This document shows positions 16,417 to 26,381 of a DNA stretch of 42,780 bases, one piece after another. The stretch is from assembly GCA_019310535.1 (NCBI GenBank), contig JAFDED010000030.1, positions 1 to 42,780 on the forward strand, in the 5' to 3' direction. The notes under the pieces are model-generated. The model was not told the DNA's origin. It worked only from the letters and a program-made list of their open reading frames with translations, and did not search any database. The position numbers and the translations under genes are program-made. Position 1 is the first letter of the stretch. Every line of letters begins with the position of its first letter. This DNA comes from Deltaproteobacteria bacterium (GTDB lineage: Bacteria; Desulfobacterota; JAFDED01).

Positions 16417-18414
16417 GTGGAAATTCTTAGCGGATTAACACCATTTATGGGGATCATCGGGTTATTGAGCGCGCTGTTGATATATCTGTATATCAAAAAA
16501 CAGCCTGACGGGAATGAATTGACACGGGATCTAGCGCAACAGATCCATGACGGCGCCATGGTTTTCCTCCGGCGAGAATATTCCATTTTGGTATTTTTTA
16601 TCGCGGCGATATTCATCCTGTTATTGACCGGGATCAATTACCAGACGGCCCTGGCTTTCCTTGGTGGCGCATTATCGTCCGCCCTTGCTGGCTACTTGGG
16701 GATGAGTGCCGCCACAAAGGCCAATGTTCGCACCGCATGGGCAGCCCATGAGCACGGGCAATCCAGGGCGCTGAGCATCTCTTTCTTTGGCGGCTCGGTC
16801 ATGGGTCTCTCGGTGGCAAGCCTGGGTCTTCTCGGCCTGGGCATCCTGCTGATCCTTTACAAGCTGGGCATCATCCAGCCCGCCTATATCAACGGCTTCG
16901 CCATGGGCGCCTCCTCCATCGCACTATTTGCCCGTGTGGGCGGCGGCATTTACACCAAATCAGCGGACGTCGGCTCCGACCTGGTAGGGAAAGTGGAAGC
17001 GGGTATCCCCGAGGATGACCCCCGCAACCCCGGCGTCATCGCCGATAATGTGGGCGATAACGTGGGCGATGTGGCCGGGATGGGGGCCGACATTTTCGAA
17101 TCCTATGTGGGCTCCGTGGTGGCCACCATCGCTATCGGCGCCACCGCCGCTGTTTGCGCTCCCTCCAGGCTGGAGTTTATATCTCTTCCGGTGATTGTTA
17201 TTATGGTCGGCCTTATCAGCTCACTGGTAGGTATCTTTTCCATTAAGATCCTGGAGAAGTTGAGTCCCCAGGCGGCGCTGCGCTATTCAACCTTTATCGC
17301 GGCAGGGATTTTCCTTGTGCTGGCCTATTTGGTCTGTACGAATATCGGCCTCAAGGGAAGCATCACGGGGGAGCGGGCATTTATGGCCCTGCTCTCCGGG
17401 ACGCTGGCGGGTATCTCCATCGGACTGGTGACGGAGTATTACACTTCAGGGAAGCCCGTTGTTGAGGTGGCCAACGCGTCCATTACCGGTGCTGCAACAA
17501 ACATCATCACGGGTCTGGCTGTTGGCCTGCGCAGTTCCGTGGCGCCGGTGGTCATCATCGCCTTTGCAACATGGGTGGCTGCCAAGTTCTCGGGACTTTA
17601 CGGTATAGGGTTCAGTGCGGTCGGCATGCTGGCCACCGTGGGTGTTACCATGTCCGTTGACGCATACGGTCCTGTGGCTGACAATGCAGGCGGCATAGCG
17701 GAGATGGGAAAGCTGGGACCGGAAGTCCGCGCCATTACCGACGGCCTTGATGCTTTGGGCAATACCACCGCAGCTTTGGGCAAAGGCTTTGCTATCGGCT
17801 CGGCCGCCCTGACGGCGCTGTCGCTTTTTGCGGCATACAGCACGGCAGTGAATCTAGAGAGTATAGATCTGACCAAGCCAAATACGGTGGTGGGATTATT
17901 CCTGGGCGGGTGCATTCCTTTTATGGTGGCCGCCATGACAATGAGCAGCGTGGGAAAGGCCGCTCATAAAATGGTGGAGGAGATCCGACGGCAATTCAGA
18001 GAAATCCCCGGCCTCATGGAAGGGAAAGCCAAGCCCGACCCATCGCGCTGTGTGGACATCAGCACTCGAGCCGCACTTCGCGAGATGATAGCTCCCGGAC
18101 TTCTGGCGGTTATGGCCCCCGGCATTGTCGGGTTTACTTTTGGCAAAGAATCTCTCGGTGGCATGCTTGCCGGAGCGACACTTGCTGGTGTCTTCCTGGC
18201 CCTGTTCATGGCAAACAGCGGAGCCGTTTGGGACAACGGGAAGAAATATATCGAGAAAGGCAATCTCGGCGGCAAAGGCTCTGATACTCATAAGGCCGCC
18301 GTGGTGGGAGACACCGTTGGGGACCCCTTCAAAGATACCTCGGGACCGTCTATGAATATCCTGATCAAGCTTATGTCCGTTGTTTCCCTGGTGTTGGCGC
18401 CGCTGCTTATTTGA
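16417..18414 (+). CDS. hppA: Membrane-bound proton/sodium-pumping pyrophosphatase
   Basis: A 665-residue integral membrane pump with about 16 helices that couples PPi hydrolysis to H+ or Na+ export, saving energy in anaerobes. Signature sequences: the [20 protein letters not shown] substrate loop (about 190), [33 protein letters not shown], and the C-terminal [16 protein letters not shown]. The site that reads GNTTKA in K+-independent enzymes is GNTTAA here, so a K+-dependent type is expected, which may pump Na+. The start is GTG 16417 after GAGGGGAGG. It is convergent with ymdB, with no obvious terminator in the 99-base gap. Confidence 0.95.
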   Translation: MEILSGLTPFMGIIGLLSALLIYLYIKKQPDGNELTRDLAQQIHDGAMVFLRREYSILVFFIAAIFILLLTGINYQTALAFLGGALSSALAGYLGMSAATKANVRTAWAAHEHGQSRALSISFFGGSVMGLSVASLGLLGLGILLILYKLGIIQPAYINGFAMGASSIALFARVGGGIYTKSADVGSDLVGKVEAGIPEDDPRNPGVIADNVGDNVGDVAGMGADIFESYVGSVVATIAIGATAAVCAPSRLEFISLPVIVIMVGLISSLVGIFSIKILEKLSPQAALRYSTFIAAGIFLVLAYLVCTNIGLKGSITGERAFMALLSGTLAGISIGLVTEYYTSGKPVVEVANASITGAATNIITGLAVGLRSSVAPVVIIAFATWVAAKFSGLYGIGFSAVGMLATVGVTMSVDAYGPVADNAGGIAEMGKLGPEVRAITDGLDALGNTTAALGKGFAIGSAALTALSLFAAYSTAVNLESIDLTKPNTVVGLFLGGCIPFMVAAMTMSSVGKAAHKMVEEIRRQFREIPGLMEGKAKPDPSRCVDISTRAALREMIAPGLLAVMAPGIVGFTFGKESLGGMLAGATLAGVFLALFMANSGAVWDNGKKYIEKGNLGGKGSDTHKAAVVGDTVGDPFKDTSGPSMNILIKLMSVVSLVLAPLLI

Positions 18415-18513
18415 TGTCGAAGCAGGGGCGCGTGATTCATCACACCCTTACTTCATCGACAGGGCGTATTGCGCCAGGTATATTCTGGATCGTCTGAGCC
18501 ACGGGGCGATTGA

Positions 18514-19293
18514 TCAGCCCATCTCAAGCTGGATCCTCTGGATGTCAGTCGCCCTGCCGGTCTCCTCATTGATGCATATCAACACCGCGTTTATTCGGAC
18601 TTCTTTCCGGGCCGCCTCAAAACGGGTCGGCATTTGGGTCAGGAAACGCTGGAGCGCTAAATCTTTTTTCATGCCGATCACCGAATCCCAAGGACCTGTC
18701 ATCCCCACGTCGGTTATATAGGCCGTTCCATTATGAAGTAACCGTTCGTCAGCCGTAGGGATATGTGTGTGAGTCCCCACCACAGCCGAGACCTTTCCGT
18801 CAAGAAACCAACCCATTGCCTGCTTTTCGCTGGTGGCCTCGGCGTGGAAATCGACCAGGATATTCGGGGTGTGCGATGTAAAGTCCTCAAGGCTGCGCTC
18901 GATGGTCCGAAAAGGGCAATCAACGGAATCCATGAAAATCCGGCCGGCCAGGTTGGCCACCACAACAGGAATTCCTGCACTGGTTTCCACCAGTACCCAG
19001 CCTTTTCCCGGCACACCTTGCGGGAAATTCATCGGCCGAATCAATCTCGAGGTTTCAGCAATATATGGGATAATCTCCTTGCGGGCCCATACGTGGTTTC
19101 CGGTGGTAATGACGTCGAGAAAACCAAGCAGTCCTTCGCAAATCTCTGGTGTCAGACCAACTCCGTCGGCAACATTTTCACCGTTGGCCACCACCAGGTC
19201 AACATGGAAGCGCTCCACTAGACTATCCACGTGATCCCGAACGGCCCGGCGTCCAGGTTTCCCTACTATGTCCCCGATAAATAATAGGTGCAT
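18514..19293 (-). CDS. ymdB: YmdB family metallophosphoesterase
   Basis: A 259-residue calcineurin-like phosphodiesterase; in Bacillus the family hydrolyses 2',3'-cyclic nucleotides and shapes biofilm/motility choice. Metal-site motifs: FIGDIVGKPGR at the N-terminus, NGENVADG (about 37), TTGNHVWARKE (about 64), FHAEATSEK, and GTHTHIPTADE (about 173). Start ATG 19293. It lies downstream of RNase Y on the same strand, with a 225-base gap that holds no gene; this rny-ymdB neighbourhood is widespread and suggests a joint role in RNA turnover. Confidence 0.94.
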   Translation of the reverse strand: MHLLFIGDIVGKPGRRAVRDHVDSLVERFHVDLVVANGENVADGVGLTPEICEGLLGFLDVITTGNHVWARKEIIPYIAETSRLIRPMNFPQGVPGKGWVLVETSAGIPVVVANLAGRIFMDSVDCPFRTIERSLEDFTSHTPNILVDFHAEATSEKQAMGWFLDGKVSAVVGTHTHIPTADERLLHNGTAYITDVGMTGPWDSVIGMKKDLALQRFLTQMPTRFEAARKEVRINAVLICINEETGRATDIQRIQLEMG

Positions 19294-19518
19294 GGCATTT
19301 TACGAATAAAGCCCCGGTTGATTTTATTCCTATTCTTCCGCTTCTTCCGCCCGCACAATAATAATTCAATTGCGTGGTGAAGGGGTTGAAGAGCTTTCGT
19401 TTAAAATAAAAGTGTTACACCGCAGGGATTGCGTGGGCAATCATCATGGTGCGCAGGCAAAAGGGTGGATGAGGGTTTGTTTCGGGACGATGCGATCTCA
19501 GTGCGCTGTTATTCCAAG

Positions 19519-21081
19519 CTACTTGGCATAATCTACCGCTCGCATCTCCCTGATAGTGACTACCTTGATTTGACCCGGATAGCTTAAGTCGGATTCGATC
19601 TTCCGGCTGATAACCGAGCATAACACAGCGGCCTGTTCATCGGAGATCTTGTCGTGTTCGACCATAATCCTGATCTCGCGGCCAGCCTGGATGGCATATG
19701 ATTTGTTCACCCCATTAAATGAGCTCGCGATGTGCTCCAGATCTTCAAGTCGCTTGATATATGTCTCGAGCATCTCCCGACGTGCTCCAGGGCGGGCAGC
19801 AGACAAGGAATCGGCAGCAGAGACCAGGACGGCCAGCATATTGGAGTTGCCGTCAACGAGATGATGATTGCCAATAGCGTTGACCACGACGGATGGCTCG
19901 CCGTACCTACGGGCTATATCTGCCCCAATGGCAGCATGGGCCCCCTCCACCTCGTGATCCACGGCCTTCCCGATGTCATGGAGAAGCCCCGCCCTTTTGG
20001 CCTGCTTGGCATTAATCCCCAGTTCCGCCGCCATGATGCCGCATATGAACGACACTTCCATGGAATGCTGGAAAACATTCTGCGCATAGCTGGTCCGAAA
20101 TTTCAACCGACCCAGGAGCTTGATGATTTCGTGATGGATGCCATGCACCCCCGCGTCAAAGGCGGCCTGTTCGCCCGCCTCTATAATGGCCTGCCCCATC
20201 TCCTGGTTGACCTTTTCTACGATTTCCTCTATCCGGGCAGGATGAATCCGGCCATCGGTTATAAGTCTCTCCAGCGCAATTCGTGCCACCTCTCTGCGAA
20301 TGGGATCGAAGCTGGAGATTACCACCGCTTCCGGGGTGTCATCGATGATCAGGTCGATACCTGTGGCAGCCTCGATGGCGCGGATATTCCTTCCCTCTCG
20401 GCCGATTATTCTCCCCTTCATTTCTTCGTTCGGCAGGGTCACCACCGAAACTGTTCGTTCTGCTACATAGTCAGCGGAATAACGTTGAATGGCTGTTGCG
20501 ATTATTTCCTTGGATTTTTTATCTGAAGTCGCTCGCGCTTCATCTTCGATGCGCTTAATCATTTTGGATGCTTCATAACGCGCCTCGTTTTCAATCGACT
20601 TCATCAGCATTTGTTTGGCTTCCTCGGATGAGATCCCGGCAATGCGCTCCAATTCAGCAGTCTGGTGCTTTAACAGGATATCCATCTCTTTTTTTTTGTC
20701 CTCTATCTCCCGGGTTCGCTGGATCAAGGACTGGTCCACTTTAGTAAGCTCGTCTTCCCGGCGATCCAGCACCGACATTTTATGATCGAGATTCTCCTCC
20801 TTTTGCATCAGCCGTTTTTCCATGCTGTGAAGCTCAACCCGCCTCTCTTTAAACTCGTTTTCGAGTTCCGTGCGCATCCGATAAAGCTCATCTTTGGCTT
20901 GAAAAAGCGCTTCCTTTCTCATTGATTCTGCTTCTTTTTCAGCGCTTTCGATGATAGAGCTGGCTTCCTCCCGCGCCACCTTAACTTTTTTCTTAATGAT
21001 CCTGTGATGGATAAAATATCCTAAAGCCATTCCCAGAATAATAGTGGAAGGGAAAATGGCCAGAAAAATTATAATATCCAA
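19519..21081 (-). CDS. rny: Ribonuclease Y
   Basis: A 520-residue membrane-anchored endoribonuclease that starts mRNA decay. Residues 1-22 form one transmembrane helix ([20 protein letters not shown]), then a long coiled coil (25-190), a KH domain with [15 protein letters not shown] (about 217) and an HD domain with [18 protein letters not shown] (about 355). Start: TTG 21081 follows AGGAGG at 21089-21094 and gives exactly the usual family length; the frame open from ATG 21168 adds 29 unconserved residues. A hairpin with 8-bp arms (21151-21158 and 21181-21188) lies in its leader. Confidence 0.96.
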   Translation of the reverse strand: MDIIIFLAIFPSTIILGMALGYFIHHRIIKKKVKVAREEASSIIESAEKEAESMRKEALFQAKDELYRMRTELENEFKERRVELHSMEKRLMQKEENLDHKMSVLDRREDELTKVDQSLIQRTREIEDKKKEMDILLKHQTAELERIAGISSEEAKQMLMKSIENEARYEASKMIKRIEDEARATSDKKSKEIIATAIQRYSADYVAERTVSVVTLPNEEMKGRIIGREGRNIRAIEAATGIDLIIDDTPEAVVISSFDPIRREVARIALERLITDGRIHPARIEEIVEKVNQEMGQAIIEAGEQAAFDAGVHGIHHEIIKLLGRLKFRTSYAQNVFQHSMEVSFICGIMAAELGINAKQAKRAGLLHDIGKAVDHEVEGAHAAIGADIARRYGEPSVVVNAIGNHHLVDGNSNMLAVLVSAADSLSAARPGARREMLETYIKRLEDLEHIASSFNGVNKSYAIQAGREIRIMVEHDKISDEQAAVLCSVISRKIESDLSYPGQIKVVTIREMRAVDYAK

Positions 21082-21150
21082 TCCCCAACCTCCTTTGAGT
21101 GAGTGATAAATGATCCCACACCGATGGAAAGGATTCACCCACTCTTTAAT

Positions 21151-21188
21151 CCCCGGAGCTCTTGACAATAAAGCGGTATCCTCCGGGG
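21151..21188 (-). promoter_or_regulatory. Hairpin in the rny leader
   Basis: CCCCGGAG (21151-21158) pairs with CTCCGGGG (21181-21188) around a 22-nt loop, 70-107 bases before the rny start. No T-run follows on the minus strand, so it is not a typical terminator; it could stabilise or regulate the leader. Confidence 0.4.
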
Positions 21189-21210
21189 TGAAAAGTCTCG
21201 ATGAACTAAG

Positions 21211-21660
21211 GGATAATCAGATCAGGATCGGAGCTTGTTCACCCTTCAATAAAGGTGAAAGAAGAAGAGGAAAGGTCTGCTAAAAGAGGGGGTGTATTCG
21301 GGCAACTCCTGGTTGAATGCGGCACTCTATTCCTCATTATCCTTTGTAGCAGTATGCGAACCTACGCGAATCTACGTTTTGTAATTTGAGAAATTTCCCT
21401 CAACATCAGAAGGTTTCGCATATAATTGTTTCGAGGAATGGCGTTCAATCCATCGCCATGGTAATTCCGCCTAAAGGATATCCTGATCCACCATGGCATT
21501 CTCCAGGAAACCAACCCGAATATATGCAATGTAAGACCCGCTTTTATACTGGTGAATTGTATCGATTCAAGGTTCTCACGAATCGATGAAAAACATTCCA
21601 GACTGACCTTTCTCAGCTTGAGCCCGATCTGACTCACGAGATCCCATAATCTTTTGCAAA
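21211..21660 (-). ncRNA. Structured non-coding interval between zapA and rny (6S RNA candidate)
   Basis: About 670 bases separate zapA from the rny leader, with no credible protein. In many Proteobacteria 6S RNA (ssrS) lies next to zapA. Two rod-like folds are visible. One: 21561-21568 pairs with 21580-21587 (8 bp), extended by CTGG/CCAG and by an outer irregular helix near 21640-21647 and 21493-21502. The other: GGATAAT near 21340 pairs with ATTATCC near 21211, with an inner GGAGTTG/CAAGCTCC helix. A further inverted repeat is at 21455-21462/21490-21497. Which of them, if any, is 6S cannot be settled by eye. Confidence 0.3.
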
Positions 21661-21837
21661 TTATCTGATAAATAAGTCCATAAAGAATAAAAATGAAAAA
21701 GTAAGCGGGGAACACGGACCAGATGAAAAAAACACCTCTTATATCTCGCTGATAATTTTTCATCGATTGCTAACGGTTGCAGGATGCAAAGCTATCTCGT
21801 ATCACTTGAGTTGATGGTTGTGCTGCATATTGCAGCG

Positions 21838-22134
21838 TCAGTGCATCGAGGCCTCAATGGAATCGATCAACCTCTGAAGCCTACCTTCAAGAACCTGGTT
21901 AAAATCATCTCTCAGCGTAAAATAATCATCCGCCATATTCAAGAGTGTCAATACCGCAACATCCAGTGAGCTAACAGCGCCGGTGCGGCGTAAAACTTCT
22001 TCAGCCTTTTCCTCGATGTGCTGATGAAGGCGGTGAATGTATGCTTCATCCTTGTCGCCCTTGATATTATATTCACGGCCTAAGAATTTGATTTTGATCG
22101 ACCCGGACAATATGCTCTCGCTCTTCTTTAACAT
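21838..22134 (-). CDS. zapA: Cell division protein ZapA
   Basis: A 98-residue protein that bundles FtsZ filaments at the division ring. The N-terminal globular part has IKIKFLGREYNIKGDKDEAY (9-28), which is the ZapA signature, followed by a helix with LNMADDYFTLRDDF and a short C-terminal coiled coil. The start is ATG 22134. It forms a minus-strand pair with the upstream coiled-coil gene, as in other Deltaproteobacteria. Confidence 0.88.
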   Translation of the reverse strand: MLKKSESILSGSIKIKFLGREYNIKGDKDEAYIHRLHQHIEEKAEEVLRRTGAVSSLDVAVLTLLNMADDYFTLRDDFNQVLEGRLQRLIDSIEASMH

Positions 22135-22292
22135 ATCAAGCTAAAAAAATGTCATCGGCTTTCAACAATCAAAGATGGCGTTTCATATGTTATGAGTGCG
22201 AAATGACCGAACCCACCTTGATATTCATGCACAAAATGGGGATGAAAGATCATCCAGATATCTCAAAGCAGAAAAACTATGTCCACGCAACA

Positions 22293-22511
22293 TTATACGT
22301 TTTCAAGTTTCACCAAGAGCTTCTCGATTTTTTCTCGAACGAAACCTCTTTCTTCTTCAATCTCCTCCAGCTTGCTCACCAGCGTTCGGATCTCTTCTTC
22401 TTTCTCAGCAAGAGCTTTTTCCTGACGAAGTTTCTCGTTTCGTAACGCAAGGGTCTCATCAATCAACTTCGCAACCTTAGTCTCCAGCACACTCAGTTTT
22501 TCAATGTCCAT
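22293..22511 (-). CDS. ZapB-like short coiled-coil protein
   Basis: A 72-residue protein that is one continuous coiled coil (MDIEKLSVLETKVAKLIDE onwards), rich in Glu, Lys and Leu with no other domain. The start at ATG 22511 follows GGAGGG; the longer frame from 22544 has no ribosome site. Its size, heptad pattern and position directly upstream of zapA fit the ZapB-like partner that links ZapA to the division machinery. Coiled coils score alike, so the name is by position. Confidence 0.7.
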   Translation of the reverse strand: MDIEKLSVLETKVAKLIDETLALRNEKLRQEKALAEKEEEIRTLVSKLEEIEEERGFVREKIEKLLVKLENV

Positions 22512-22833
22512 CCAGCCCGTTCCCTCCGAGAATGACCATGACATTTAATTGACTATAATTTTATTACTATGCGTATAAGAAGTCAAGAAGTTTCTGTAAC
22601 TTGGCTTGTAATTCGACGAATAGCTTGAATCTTCCGCTATTTTGCAGTATTTTGTTACGAAGATAAATAATTTCTCTGTTCATGCGCCAGGAGGGTTTGC
22701 GCAACCGGGGATACTCCAGAACGAACGAGGCATCCAACCTTGCTGTTGCCCCGGAAAAACAATAGATAATGGATAGTTGAATACCAGCGGCAGTGGGATA
22801 GTAAACTCCGTTGTTGAAAGGAGGAATTCGAAA

Positions 22834-23769
22834 TTGCAAAAAGTCGTGTTTCTTTTCCCCGGACAAGGTTCCCAATACGTCGGGATGGGAAAATCGCTTT
22901 TCGAAGCGTATGAATTCGTTCGGGACCGATTCCGCGAGGCAGGCAGGCTGTTGGATATGAATTTTGAGCACTTATGCCTCCAAGGTCCTGAGAAGATACT
23001 GATCCAGACCAGGAACGTCCAACCGGCTATAACCCTGGTCAACGCGGTCTGCTGCGAGTTGCTCGTGAGGGAGGGTATACGGCCGGAAGCCACTGCTGGA
23101 CACAGCCTGGGAGAGTACTCCGCTCTGTATGCAGCGGGATGCCTGGATTTTCCGCAACTTATGCGACTGGTGCAAACGCGCGGCAGCTACATGCAGGAAG
23201 CGGCCGAGAAGAATCCAGGGGGGATGACCGCTGTCATCGGCCTGGATCGAAAGGTGCTGGAAGAAGTGTGCCTAGAGGCATCCGTGTTGGGCCCGGTGGA
23301 GATCGCCAACATCAACTCCCCCGATCAGATCATCATCTCAGGTCGAGTAGAGGCCCTGGAACGGGCGACAACACTGGCCACGGAGCGAGGTGCAAGGCGA
23401 ACGATCCCCCTCAGCGTGAGCGGAGCCTGGCACAGCCGATTCATGGCCGAAGCCCAGGCCCGCATGGGTGAAGAGCTGGCGAAAGCGGCCATTCTGAATC
23501 CGTCCATCCCGGTGGTGGCTAATGTAACCGCGGATTATGTGATGGATGCCAAGGCAATTCGCATACTCCTGAAGGAGCAGATCTGCAGTCCGGTGCTGTG
23601 GTCCGACTCTATCCGGCTTCTCCTTGAGAATGACAATCCCCTGTTCGTGGAGGTGGGTCCCGGGCAAGTGCTTCGGGGGCTTGTCCGAAGGATATCCAGG
23701 GATGCGCAAGTCATGAACATGGAGAGTCCGGAAGACCTTGAAAATATACGGAAGCACCTGGCAATATAG
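22834..23769 (+). CDS. fabD: Malonyl-CoA:ACP transacylase
   Basis: A 311-residue enzyme that moves malonyl from CoA to acyl carrier protein, starting fatty acid synthesis. Motifs: FLFPGQGSQYVGMG at the N-terminus, the nucleophilic serine in AGHSLGEYSAL (about 92), the arginine in RGSYMQEA, the catalytic histidine in GAWHSRFM (about 200) and the end motif VEVGPGQVLRGL. The start is TTG 22834 after AGGAGG (22819-22824); the longer frame from 22777 adds residues absent from the family. It stands alone, without fabH, fabG or acpP, so it may be the sole copy displaced from a fab cluster or an extra one. Confidence 0.95.
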   Translation: MQKVVFLFPGQGSQYVGMGKSLFEAYEFVRDRFREAGRLLDMNFEHLCLQGPEKILIQTRNVQPAITLVNAVCCELLVREGIRPEATAGHSLGEYSALYAAGCLDFPQLMRLVQTRGSYMQEAAEKNPGGMTAVIGLDRKVLEEVCLEASVLGPVEIANINSPDQIIISGRVEALERATTLATERGARRTIPLSVSGAWHSRFMAEAQARMGEELAKAAILNPSIPVVANVTADYVMDAKAIRILLKEQICSPVLWSDSIRLLLENDNPLFVEVGPGQVLRGLVRRISRDAQVMNMESPEDLENIRKHLAI

Positions 23770-23923
23770 CGGGCTGAATTCCCACACAAGAGTGAGGTGA
23801 GAAGGGTTGCTTACTTCCCCTTCAAATCCCCGAAGAAGAAGAGGCAAAATTTACCATTCAAGCCGCTTTTCTTCTAACAAAATATCGAATGCCGGACAAA
23901 ACCCTTGTTTTCTTAACACCCCC

Positions 23924-23970
23924 AGCGCTGAGTTGTGAATTTTTTTGAATATTTTCAACATTTCAGTGCT
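23924..23970 (+). promoter_or_regulatory. Long inverted repeat before the nitrilase promoter
   Basis: AGCGCTGA (23924-23931) pairs with TCAGTGCT (23963-23970), with a nested GTTG/CAAC pair. It lies 154 bases after fabD and 32 bases before the nitrilase -35 box. It could be the fabD terminator (no T-run seen) or an operator. The gap 23770-24101 otherwise holds only the promoter. Confidence 0.4.
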
Positions 23971-24001
23971 TGTTGACGCCAGATATTAATGCTGCTTGAC
24001 T

Positions 24002-24030
24002 TTGATCCTGGACCAATTCATAGTTATAAT
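24002..24030 (+). promoter_or_regulatory. Promoter of the nitrilase gene
   Basis: TTGATC (24002-24007), exact 17-base spacer, perfect TATAAT (24025-24030); 71 bases before the nitrilase ATG. Confidence 0.65.
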
Positions 24031-24101
24031 ATTCCGTACACTTGTCCAGATAAGCCGGTTCTGTCTTTATTGACGAACAAATTGACCCAAGGAGGTCAAA
24101 C

Positions 24102-25187
24102 ATGCCCCTGAAGTTGACGAAGTTCAAGGCCGCCGCTGTCTCCGCCGCGCCGGTATATCTCAACCGGGAGGCCACGGTTGAGAAGGTTTGCAGGCTCATC
24201 GAGGAAGCTGCCGCTAACGGCGCCCGTCTCATTGCTTTCCCCGAAGTGTTCGTGCCGGGGTACCCCCACTGGTACCACGTTTTGCGCGTGGACCAGGGTC
24301 ATCCCCTTCACATCCGGTTGGTCAAGAACGCCGTAGAAGTGCCCGGCGAGGCTACAGATCAGATATGCCGCGCAGCCAGGAAGGCAGACGCCGTGGTGGT
24401 GGTGGGAATCAACGAGATTGATCCGGTCAACTGGGGAACCCTTTACAACACAAACCTCTTCATCGACCGCGATGGCCGTATCCTGGGAAAACACCGGAAG
24501 ATCATGCCCACCATGGTGGAAAAAATTTGCTGGGGTGCCGGAGATGGCAGCTCCCTCAGGGTCTACGATACGGACCTGGGCCGGATTGGAACCCTCATCT
24601 GCGGCGAGAACACCAACCCTCTGGCAAAATTCGCGCTGCTTGCCCAGGGTGAGCAGATCCACGTGGCCAACTACCCGTCCAATCCCACGCGCACGTACTT
24701 CAAGATCACCGAGGGGATCGAGATCCGCTCAAGGGCCATGTGTTTCGAGGGCAAGGTCTTCACGCTGACCTCGGCCAGCACGTTCAGCGAGGAAATCCGG
24801 GACACCATCTGCATGACCGATGAACATCGGGAGTTCATGAGCGGCACGCCGAACTGCTACACTGCCATCCATGGGCCCAACGGGGTATGTCTCGCCGGCC
24901 CGGTAATGGACAAGGAGGAGATCGTTTACGCCGAGATCGATCTGGAGCAATGCCTGATCCCTAAAATCCGGCACGACGTGGTGGGGCACTACAATCGTTT
25001 CGACATTATGTGGCTCGGGCTCAATCGATCTCCCCAACGTCCCATCGTTGAGGGTGGAACCGGTATTCCAGGGCGCATGTCGGAGGAAGATTTTTTCCGG
25101 CAATTGGAAACGCTGCTGGACCGCGTGGAGGACTCGCGGACTCGCGGTGAGATTCAGGCCTTGATGAGAGCATATCAAGGGGCGTGA
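24102..25187 (+). CDS. Nitrilase (nitrile aminohydrolase)
   Basis: A 361-residue cytoplasmic C-N hydrolase turning nitriles into carboxylic acids plus ammonia. The catalytic set is complete: E48 (FPEVFVPGYPHW), K133 (HRKIMPT) and C167 (LICGENTNPL), with E140 as the supporting glutamate. The CGENTNPLAKFALLAQGE context and overall length match branch-1 true nitrilases of the aliphatic/aryl-acetonitrile type rather than amidases or cyanide hydratases. The start is ATG 24102 after AAGGAGGT. It has its own promoter and is followed by a TrmB-type regulator, an acetyltransferase and a Cys/Met PLP lyase. Substrate is unknown; cyano-amino acids would fit the PLP neighbour, as inference. Confidence 0.93.
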   Translation: MPLKLTKFKAAAVSAAPVYLNREATVEKVCRLIEEAAANGARLIAFPEVFVPGYPHWYHVLRVDQGHPLHIRLVKNAVEVPGEATDQICRAARKADAVVVVGINEIDPVNWGTLYNTNLFIDRDGRILGKHRKIMPTMVEKICWGAGDGSSLRVYDTDLGRIGTLICGENTNPLAKFALLAQGEQIHVANYPSNPTRTYFKITEGIEIRSRAMCFEGKVFTLTSASTFSEEIRDTICMTDEHREFMSGTPNCYTAIHGPNGVCLAGPVMDKEEIVYAEIDLEQCLIPKIRHDVVGHYNRFDIMWLGLNRSPQRPIVEGGTGIPGRMSEEDFFRQLETLLDRVEDSRTRGEIQALMRAYQGA

Positions 25188-25544
25188 TCTGATTTCATTC
25201 AGGGATCGTCCTCTCACTATCATTTATAAGACCCGGCAACCCCGGAATCCACTCTTTCAGAGAAAGAGCATCAGCCCGCCTCTGTGCCTGTGCGCCCCGC
25301 ACAATCGAAAAGGCTGAAAAGCCGCCTCGTCCTTCAACTCACAGCCAGTTTTTAATGTGTATGTCAAGGAAAACAATCGAAAAAAGTCACTCCAAAGCCA
25401 TTTTCACATACGGATAGCTCTCTTCTATTACAATCATATTATTTTTGATAAACTAATGCGAAATTTAGGGAAAGTCCTTTGGGAAAAAAACAGCTTGACA
25501 AATAAATGTAATTGAACAATAGTATACACTCGAGTGGTTACCAA
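25188..25544. other. Intergenic region upstream of the TrmB-type regulator
   Basis: No gene is seen. A TTGACA at 25495-25500 is the only good -35 element; the nearest -10 candidates (TAGTAT at 25520) have a long 19-base spacing. The region is AT-rich toward the regulator. Confidence 0.4.
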
Positions 25545-26327
25545 ATGAACAATTCCGATCTTATCCAAGCGTTAGAAAATTTAGGATTTTCCAACTATGA
25601 GGCCAGGGCCTATATTGCCATTCTCGCTGAGCACCCTATTACCGGTTACAAACTGAGCAAAATTTCCGGCGTTCCCCGCTCTCGGGTTTATGAGACAATC
25701 GAAAAATTAACGGCCAAAAACCTGATTGTTTCTCAAAAAGGGGATATAACCCTGGTTGCTCCGGTTGACCCTGCATTTTTCTTGGGGGAAAAAGAAAAGG
25801 AGAATCAACGTACTATAGATTTCCTTAGAAAATTCTTGCCTCAGATGAAGAAATCAACAGAAGATCCGGGAATCTGGAACATAGCGGGACGAGATCAGAT
25901 ACTAGAAATAATCAGCCGGCTCATTTCCCACTCCGAAAAACACATCTACTTGTTAGGTTTTTCAAGTGATTTATTGCTGTACGAGGAAGCCCTGGCCAAG
26001 GCGATACGGAGAAAAGTACAGATACATGGGGTCTATTGCGGGGAAAAGCCCTTGCAGGTGGATCACATTTATCGTCATCAGGGGCAGCCCTGTTCAGCTT
26101 GTCATGAAATTGCCTTGAGTCTTGACTCAAAGCAGGCCCTTGTCGGCACCACGTTCCCTTTAGAGAAGGCATCAGCCGCCCTTACTAAAAATGCGGGCAT
26201 TATCTACATTATCGAACAATACATCAAGCATGAGATATTCATCAGCAAGATGTTCCAAAATCACGATGAATCAACGATGGAAAAATGGAAACAGATATAC
26301 CGTCAGATTGTTCACAATTTGCCATAA
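25545..26327 (+). CDS. TrmB family transcriptional regulator
   Basis: A 260-residue regulator. Residues 1-75 form the winged helix of the family (NLGFSNYEARAYIAIL, then ITGYKLSKISGVPRSRVYE and a wing ending GDITLVAP). A coiled segment follows, then a C-terminal phospholipase-D-like sensor domain (from about 110: IAGRDQILEIISRLI, IYLLGFSSDLL) that in characterised members binds sugars or other effectors. Start ATG 25545 is preferred over TTG 25512 because the conserved domain begins right after it; neither has a strong ribosome site. TrmB proteins are commoner in Archaea and some anaerobes. It probably controls the nitrilase or the genes downstream, by position only. Confidence 0.85.
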   Translation: MNNSDLIQALENLGFSNYEARAYIAILAEHPITGYKLSKISGVPRSRVYETIEKLTAKNLIVSQKGDITLVAPVDPAFFLGEKEKENQRTIDFLRKFLPQMKKSTEDPGIWNIAGRDQILEIISRLISHSEKHIYLLGFSSDLLLYEEALAKAIRRKVQIHGVYCGEKPLQVDHIYRHQGQPCSACHEIALSLDSKQALVGTTFPLEKASAALTKNAGIIYIIEQYIKHEIFISKMFQNHDESTMEKWKQIYRQIVHNLP

Positions 26328-26381
26328 TTTTTTTATGAAAAAATTAGTAGCTATCTTAATGAATACTATTTGGGGATTAAA

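Noticed and set aside
21362..21763. 133-codon minus-strand ORF between zapA and rny
   Set aside because: Its sequence overlaps strong inverted repeats and shows no family signature, so structured RNA is more likely than protein.
22149..22480. Plus-strand ORFs over the zapB-like gene
   Set aside because: They are antisense to the coiled-coil gene, which has a good ribosome site and a sensible product.
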